Source of the DNA: a bacterium
Lineage (GTDB): Bacteria > SM23-31 > JAUVVT01
Length of the DNA: 28,777 nt
Reading direction: 5' to 3'
NCBI GenBank assembly: GCA_030616165.1
Contig: JAUWXV010000019.1
Span: 1-28,777, forward strand
The position numbers were made by a program, and so were the translations under genes. Positions 24,160 to 28,777 of the stretch are shown piece after piece. Under the pieces are notes generated by a model. It ran no database searches. It was not told where the DNA came from and saw nothing but the letters and a program-made list of their open reading frames with translations. Position 1 is the stretch's first letter, and every line of letters starts with the position of its first letter.

Positions 24160-25176
24160 ATGAACGGATTAGTAGAAATAGATATATTTAGAAAGATATT
24201 GTCAATTTTACTTCTGCTTTTAATAATTATAATTTTAGGCATTCTTGGATATACATTTATAGAAAAATACACTTTTGTAGAATCGTTATGGCAGACAGTT
24301 ATCACTATATCCACAGTTGGTTTTGGAGAAGTCAGAACGATGTCAACGATAGGCAGACTTTTTTCTATATTTTTAATAATAGTAGGATTTGCGGCATTTG
24401 GATATAGTCTCACCTCTTTAACAAGAATTATAGTAGAGGGGGAAATAAAAAATGTATTTAGGAATAGAAAAATGGAAAAAAATATCAATAATTTAAAAGA
24501 CCATGTAATAATATGCGGATATGGCCGCCTCGGCAAACAGGCAGCATCTGAACTGGAAAAATGGAAAAAGCCTTATGTAATTGTAGAGGCAGATGAAAAT
24601 ATAAGTGTTCACTTACAGGATTTTTCTAAATTGGTTGTTATCGGAGATGCTACTGAAGATGAAACATTAATAAAGGCAGGGATAAAAAATGCAATGGGAT
24701 TAATTGCTGCATTAACAGATGATGTTAAAAATTTGTTTGTTACCCTGACTGCAAGGAAATTGAATCCAATTTTAACTATCGTGACCAAGGCGGAAGAAGA
24801 TAGTTCAGAAGCAAAACTATTGAGTGCCGGGGCAAATAAAGTTATATCTCCTGCACGAATAGGCGGCAAAAGAATGGCTTCAATTTTGATTAATCCGGAG
24901 ATTTGTAATTTCCTGGATGTAGTGATTCATGAGAAGGAGATGGACCTTTCAATGCAGGAAATGAAGATTTATAAAAATTCAATCATTGAGGGATTAGCAA
25001 TTAAAGATGCTAATATCCCAAGAGAAATAAAGGTCATTGGATTGAAAAAGGAAGACGAGAGGATGATAATAAATCCCCCTTCAAACGCTGTGCTGAATGC
25101 CAATAATATATTGATAGTGCTTGGAGAAAATATTTATATTGAAAAATTGTTCGAAATGGCGAAAAGAAAAGTATGA
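24160..25176 (+). CDS. Two-TM potassium channel with RCK (TrkA-N/TrkA-C) domains
   Basis: A 338-aa membrane protein. Two membrane helices (about 12-33 and 65-88) flank a pore with the selectivity filter TVGFGE (52-57); most bacterial channels of this class have TVGYGD or TVGFGD, so Phe is a tolerated variant. The cytoplasmic part begins with the Rossmann fingerprint GYGRLG (120-125) of the RCK N domain, which binds NAD or ADP-type ligands, followed by an RCK C domain (about 253-335). This is the MthK/Kch type gated K+ channel fold, active as a tetramer gated by the RCK ring. It converges with the minus-strand exported protein, 26 nt apart. Confidence 0.92.
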   Translation: MNGLVEIDIFRKILSILLLLLIIIILGILGYTFIEKYTFVESLWQTVITISTVGFGEVRTMSTIGRLFSIFLIIVGFAAFGYSLTSLTRIIVEGEIKNVFRNRKMEKNINNLKDHVIICGYGRLGKQAASELEKWKKPYVIVEADENISVHLQDFSKLVVIGDATEDETLIKAGIKNAMGLIAALTDDVKNLFVTLTARKLNPILTIVTKAEEDSSEAKLLSAGANKVISPARIGGKRMASILINPEICNFLDVVIHEKEMDLSMQEMKIYKNSIIEGLAIKDANIPREIKVIGLKKEDERMIINPPSNAVLNANNILIVLGENIYIEKLFEMAKRKV

Positions 25177-25202
25177 TAGGCGCTCAGATAATCTATTTGT
25201 AA

Positions 25203-25892
25203 TTATGAAATTTTAACACCTACAATAACGACTATAGTTTTGTCAGTATTTTTATATTTTGATGCACTCAGAATTGTTTGAGTCCCGTCAGGGATTTTTG
25301 ATGAGGTCTCAAAGATTTTTCTCTCAATTCTTCCCATTATGTCTTTATCTATCTCAGTAAGAATAAAATTCCTGAACTTCACCACTTTTTCATCTTCTTC
25401 GATGTAATCAAGTGTAAAAGATAAAGAATATTTTTCACCAGCAAAGACAAATGATGTAGTACTGTTTTCCTGAGATGTGATAAGGCATCTGTCTATTTTT
25501 TCAAATGTATTAAAGTCGTAAAATCCTTCTGTGAGTTTTCTGATATCTGAAAATTCGGGGGGAATGGGATTGTTGTTTACTTTTGAACATAAGAAGATCT
25601 GGACTGTAACGATAACCTGTTTAAGTGAGCGATCGTTTTTTAAAATCAGGCTGTCTATTTGTGTAATGTTGGCAGGAAAGTCCTTTACAATAATCATATT
25701 CATCTCTTTTGATTCCTGAATACTTCCCTTTTTGCTGAGGAGAGCCTTAATAAGGGGAATGAAATCTTCTGTGTGCCTGTATTTCAGTTTATAACTCTTT
25801 GAAATGACCTGCTGAATCTGAGGATATGATGTGTAATTGATGAAAATCGCAAATAATGAGACTAAAATAAATGTTTTTATTATTCTTAGCAT
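25203..25892 (-). CDS. Exported protein with secretin N-like domain
   Basis: A 229-aa protein with a signal peptide (hydrophobic region about residues 6-22). Residues 30-85 (SKSYKLKYRHTEDFIPLIKALL..., then KEMNMIIVKDFPANITQIDSLI) resemble the short N-terminal ring-building domain of secretins. The following VTVQIFLCSK strand also fits the usual secretin continuation. The large C-terminal secretin pore domain is absent and replaced by about 120 residues with a beta-rich appearance, so this is not itself an outer-membrane pore. It may be a periplasmic partner of a pilus or secretion apparatus. No such genes are near it. Confidence 0.65.
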   Translation of the reverse strand: MLRIIKTFILVSLFAIFINYTSYPQIQQVISKSYKLKYRHTEDFIPLIKALLSKKGSIQESKEMNMIIVKDFPANITQIDSLILKNDRSLKQVIVTVQIFLCSKVNNNPIPPEFSDIRKLTEGFYDFNTFEKIDRCLITSQENSTTSFVFAGEKYSLSFTLDYIEEDEKVVKFRNFILTEIDKDIMGRIERKIFETSSKIPDGTQTILSASKYKNTDKTIVVIVGVKIS

Positions 25893-25918
25893 AATTTTTG
25901 TTAAGAAAAGATTTAAGA

Positions 25919-25936
25919 ATCCCGAATATTCGGGAT
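25919..25936. repeat. ATCCCGAATATTCGGGAT palindrome
   Basis: Perfect 18-bp palindrome; the same core is the centre of the 40-bp palindrome at 17434-17473. Confidence 0.85.
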
Positions 25937-25950
25937 GATTTATAGTTTTT

Positions 25951-26005
25951 TTCCGCCTAAGTTGGATTCGCTGTGGCGGAGTTTACTTTTTTTCAAAAGA
26001 AAGTA
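25951..26005. repeat. CCGCC..GGCGGA then CTT..AAG hairpin
   Basis: CCGCC (25953) pairs with GGCGG (25975), followed by GTTTACTTT...AAAGTA with an imperfect hairpin to 26005. It lies 81 nt beyond the ftsZ stop and could end that transcript, but the layout matches repeats at 1370-1404 and 17500-17534. Confidence 0.55.
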
Positions 26006-26086
26006 GATATTATAATAAAACATTACCAAAGTTCAATTAATTAAAATTTAATAAAAATAATATAAATTATAAAGGAAAAAATTAAA

Positions 26087-27241
26087 TCAATCCATCTGTT
26101 TTCTTAAGAAAGCAGGAATATCAAGGTCTTCGGTATTAAAGGGATTAAAGTTTTCATTTTCCATAGTAACGGTTTCGAGTTTCCCTTTATTGATTCTCTG
26201 GAAAGTTGGTTTTTCTCTTTCCTTGATGGAGGAATTGATGTAACTAAAGTATTTTTCTTCGATTTTTTCAATAGGTTTTGATTTTTTGTTAAATCCTGCT
26301 GCGATAACAGTTACTCTGATTTCATCATTCATTTTTTCATCGATGACCGCCCCGAATATAATATTTGCATCATGTCCAGCGGCATCGAATATAATTGAAG
26401 TAGCATCGTTTACTTCAAAGAGTGACAGGTCTTTTCCGCCCGATATATTAACCAGGACTCCCTGTGAACCTTCAATTGAGATTTCTTCAAGCAGAGGGCT
26501 TGAAATTGCCTGGTTTGCTGCTTCTACCGCTCTATTTTCTCCAGATGCCACTCCCGTGCCCATTATAGCATCACCCATACCGCTCATTACTGCTCTGACA
26601 TCAGCGAAATCAAGGTTTATTAGACCAGTTACCGATATCAAATCTGATATTCCCTTAGTTGCCTGATATAAAACATCATCAGCCAGTTTGAATGCAGCGC
26701 TTAAGGTAGTTTCTTTAGAACATATAGAGAGTAGTCTCTGGTTAGGAATAACAATTAGAGTGTCAACTTTTTCCTTCAGTTTCTGCAGCCCTTCATCTGC
26801 AATTTTTATTCTTTTTGGTCCTTCAAAAACGAAGGGTCTGGTAACAATAGCTACAGTCAGGATTCCCATTTCTTTTGCTATTTCGGAAATTGTTGGGCAA
26901 GCACCTGTCCCTGTTCCTCCTCCTAATCCGGAAGTAAGGAAAACCATATCAGCATTTGTTAAAGCAGAAACTACCAAGTCTCTGTCTTCTTCCATTGCTT
27001 TATATCCGATTTCTGGATTAGAGCCTGCTCCGAGCCCCTTGGTAAGATTTTTTCCAATTTGGATTTTTACCGGGGCTTTACTGGATTCAAGAGCCTGTAG
27101 GTCTGTATTTATAGCAACGAACTCAAGTCCTTGAAGGTCTGCATTTATCATTCCATTCACTGCATTTCCTCCTGCTCCCCCAACACCGAGCACCTTCATT
27201 TTTGCTCCCTTTTCAAATGATTCTTCTAATTCAAACCTCAT
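26087..27241 (-). CDS. ftsZ: Cell division GTPase FtsZ
   Basis: Tubulin-like GTPase that polymerises into the division ring at midcell. The 384-aa protein has the nucleotide-binding [10 protein letters not shown] near residue 20, the tubulin signature GGGTGTG (107-113), and the catalytic T7 loop with Asn209, Asp211 and Asp214 (NLDFADV). A variable linker leads to the C-terminal tail [11 protein letters not shown] that binds FtsA and other partners. GGAGG precedes the ATG by about 5 nt. It lies 237 nt downstream of ftsA, an unusually large gap for this pair, and the gap holds a palindromic repeat. The N terminus is usual in length. Confidence 0.98.
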   Translation of the reverse strand: MRFELEESFEKGAKMKVLGVGGAGGNAVNGMINADLQGLEFVAINTDLQALESSKAPVKIQIGKNLTKGLGAGSNPEIGYKAMEEDRDLVVSALTNADMVFLTSGLGGGTGTGACPTISEIAKEMGILTVAIVTRPFVFEGPKRIKIADEGLQKLKEKVDTLIVIPNQRLLSICSKETTLSAAFKLADDVLYQATKGISDLISVTGLINLDFADVRAVMSGMGDAIMGTGVASGENRAVEAANQAISSPLLEEISIEGSQGVLVNISGGKDLSLFEVNDATSIIFDAAGHDANIIFGAVIDEKMNDEIRVTVIAAGFNKKSKPIEKIEEKYFSYINSSIKEREKPTFQRINKGKLETVTMENENFNPFNTEDLDIPAFLRKQMD

Positions 27242-27359
27242 AGTTCCTCCTTTTTAGAATATTTATTTTAAACTTATTTTTCTTTTTTACTAAAATTTAA
27301 TGAATTACCTTCCCTGGCGTATTTACTTTGTTTAATGAGCAAATTTTTATTAGATTGCC

Positions 27360-27390
27360 ACGTCGTCCCGAGTACTCGGGGGAATGACAT
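27360..27390. repeat. CCCGAGTACTCGGG repeat between ftsA and ftsZ
   Basis: Perfect 14-bp palindrome CCCGAGTACTCGGG (27367-27380), flanked by CACGTCGT on the left and GGAATGACA on the right, as in common dispersed intergenic repeats. Confidence 0.7.
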
Positions 27391-27478
27391 GTTTTGTGTT
27401 TTTTATGTCTTATAACTTAATTTTTTTTTAACCAAATGGCATTTATTTATGTTATTATTTATGTGTCACTGCATAATG

Positions 27479-28717
27479 CTAAAAGAATTCAGTTATCCAT
27501 TTTTTCATTCTGTTTAAGATATTATGAAATAATTTTGTATCATCTTCGTGATATTCAATGTTAGAGTCATATTTTTTTTTCAGTCCGTAAATAGTTAATC
27601 CGACGCCAGTGGCAAATATAGGGCTTTTAGCAACTTCGACAAGCCCTCCGAAACCGATTGGGTCACCGATTTTAACCGGCATATCAAAAATCTGTTCAGC
27701 GAGTTCAACAGTTCCATCAAGAAGTGCACACCCACCCGTTACAACAACGCCAGCAGTAAGCAAATCCATATAATCACTCTTTTTTATTTCTCGAAGCGCT
27801 AAATAGAAAATTTCCTCCATTCTTGGCTGGACGATGCTTGAAATAACGGAGTTTGAGACTTCTCTTGGCTGTCTTCCACCAATCCCCGGCACTTGAACAA
27901 ATTCATCCTTAGGAACCTTTTTTGTAAAAGCACACCCGTAATTTAGTTTAATCTTTTCAGCCTGGTCAATGGGAGTTCTAAGTCCCAGAGCAATATCATT
28001 TGTAACATTTTTACCACCCAATCCGATAACAGCGGTGTGTCTTATGCTTCCTTCAAAGAAAATAGCAACATCAGTAGTACCACCACCAACGTCAATAAGT
28101 CCAACCCCGAGTTCTCTTTCATCATCTCCCAAAGCAGCATAACTTGAGGCAAGTGGCTGAAGTACAAGGTCGTTGATTTTAAATCCGGCTCTATGAACAG
28201 ATTTATAAATATTTTGAGCAGATGTAACTGCGCCTGTTACAATGTGTGCATCCACCTCAAGTCTTATACCAGACATCCCAATTGGGTCTTTAATTCCATC
28301 CTGGTCGTCAACTATATATTCCTGAGGGATAATGTGGATTATTTCTCTGTCCATTGGCAGTGATAAAGCCTTTGCTGCGTCGATTGCTCTATCGATATCC
28401 TCATTTAAAATTTCGTTTCCATTTCTTGAGACTGCAACTACACCTCTGCTGTTGAGGCTTCTGATGTGATCTCCGCATATTCCGGCATAAACAGATTCAA
28501 TCTCTATACCCGCCATAAGTTCTGCGGATTTCGCTGCTTTCTGGATTGAACGAACAGTTTTGTCAAGGTTTATCACCACACCCCTTCTTAACCCATCTGA
28601 TGGATGTGTTCCAACACCAATAATATTTAAATTCTTGTTGGCGCTTACTTCTGCTATTACAACCGCTATTTTGGTTGTCCCGATGTCAAGCCCAACGATA
28701 AAATCATTATCTGACAT
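27479..28717 (-). CDS. ftsA: Cell division protein FtsA
   Basis: Actin-like ATPase tethering FtsZ polymers to the membrane. The 412-aa protein starts MSDNDFIVGLDIGTTKIAVV with the phosphate-binding GLDIGTTK motif (9-16). It has the adjoining SHS2-type 1C domain (about 80-165), the second phosphate loop DVGGGTTD, and GGCALLDG near the adenosine site. It ends in a short amphipathic segment, LNRMKKWITEFF, fit for membrane binding. AAGGGTGA precedes the ATG by about 5 nt. It is the first of the two division genes read leftward; genes upstream (usually ftsQ) lie outside the window. It is complete. Confidence 0.97.
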   Translation of the reverse strand: MSDNDFIVGLDIGTTKIAVVIAEVSANKNLNIIGVGTHPSDGLRRGVVINLDKTVRSIQKAAKSAELMAGIEIESVYAGICGDHIRSLNSRGVVAVSRNGNEILNEDIDRAIDAAKALSLPMDREIIHIIPQEYIVDDQDGIKDPIGMSGIRLEVDAHIVTGAVTSAQNIYKSVHRAGFKINDLVLQPLASSYAALGDDERELGVGLIDVGGGTTDVAIFFEGSIRHTAVIGLGGKNVTNDIALGLRTPIDQAEKIKLNYGCAFTKKVPKDEFVQVPGIGGRQPREVSNSVISSIVQPRMEEIFYLALREIKKSDYMDLLTAGVVVTGGCALLDGTVELAEQIFDMPVKIGDPIGFGGLVEVAKSPIFATGVGLTIYGLKKKYDSNIEYHEDDTKLFHNILNRMKKWITEFF

Positions 28718-28777
28718 TTTTTCACCCTTTTTTATTTTTGTCTGTATAATAAAAAATTATTTAAATAAAGAAGAATG

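Noticed and set aside
26286-26666. 126-aa plus-strand ORF antisense to ftsZ
   Set aside because: It is a shadow of the well-conserved ftsZ frame, without a ribosome site or recognisable motif.

Overview
The window is AT-rich bacterial chromosome with long, very AT-rich intergenic gaps and many short palindromic repeats. The mix points to an uncultured FCB-like or deep-branching Gram-negative lineage. The clues are ftsA-ftsZ, a Ser/Thr kinase fused to TPRs, a GAF-SpoIIE phosphatase, a Bacteroides-like ribose-salvage gene set, exported lipoproteins, and dispersed repeats ending in CCCCTAC. This placement is inference; no rRNA or tRNA gene was found to confirm it.

Layout. (1) 372-5191, minus strand: four genes reading ADP-ribosylglycohydrolase-like lipoprotein, exported nucleoside hydrolase, GRP/DMT-type sugar transporter, ribokinase. 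Together they form a plausible route that frees ribose outside the cytoplasm, imports it and phosphorylates it. (2) 5192-6574: a gene-poor AT-rich gap. (3) 6575-11544, plus strand: a Ser/Thr kinase-TPR protein flanked by two direct copies of a 73-bp palindromic element and followed by a relic of a second kinase start; then a tandem ABM-domain protein and a GAF-SpoIIE phosphatase. (4) 11625-14864, minus strand: glutamate dehydrogenase and an enolase-superfamily sugar-acid dehydratase-like enzyme, separated by a repeat-bearing gap. (5) 14865-16138: noncoding, with several distinct hairpin repeat families. (6) 16139-17343, plus strand: a URO-D family gene split by a frameshift.

(7) 17344-17957: noncoding, with a perfect 40-bp palindrome and a candidate small RNA made of two tandem, covarying GAAA-capped hairpins behind a consensus-like promoter. 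(8) 17958-20316, minus strand: a compact AT-rich cassette with a membrane coiled-coil protein, a membrane-anchored protein, two tiny ORFs (one with a -1 slippery A-run) and a NYN-domain nuclease. It is mostly unrecognised and lies between plus-strand genes. (9) 20317-21251: a repeat-rich gap. (10) 21252-23729, plus strand: a sugar ABC transporter ATPase and permease without a binding protein. (11) 23894-25176, plus strand: a small coiled-coil protein and a two-TM RCK potassium channel. (12) 25203-28717, minus strand: a secretin-N-like exported protein, ftsZ and ftsA.

Catabolic genes (ribose salvage, sugar-acid dehydratase, sugar ABC transporter, URO-D-like protein) and sensing genes (kinase, SpoIIE phosphatase) suggest a heterotroph scavenging sugars and nucleosides. 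The most novel-looking parts are the 17.8-20.3 kb block (candidate RNA plus NYN cassette) and the repeat-flanked kinase.
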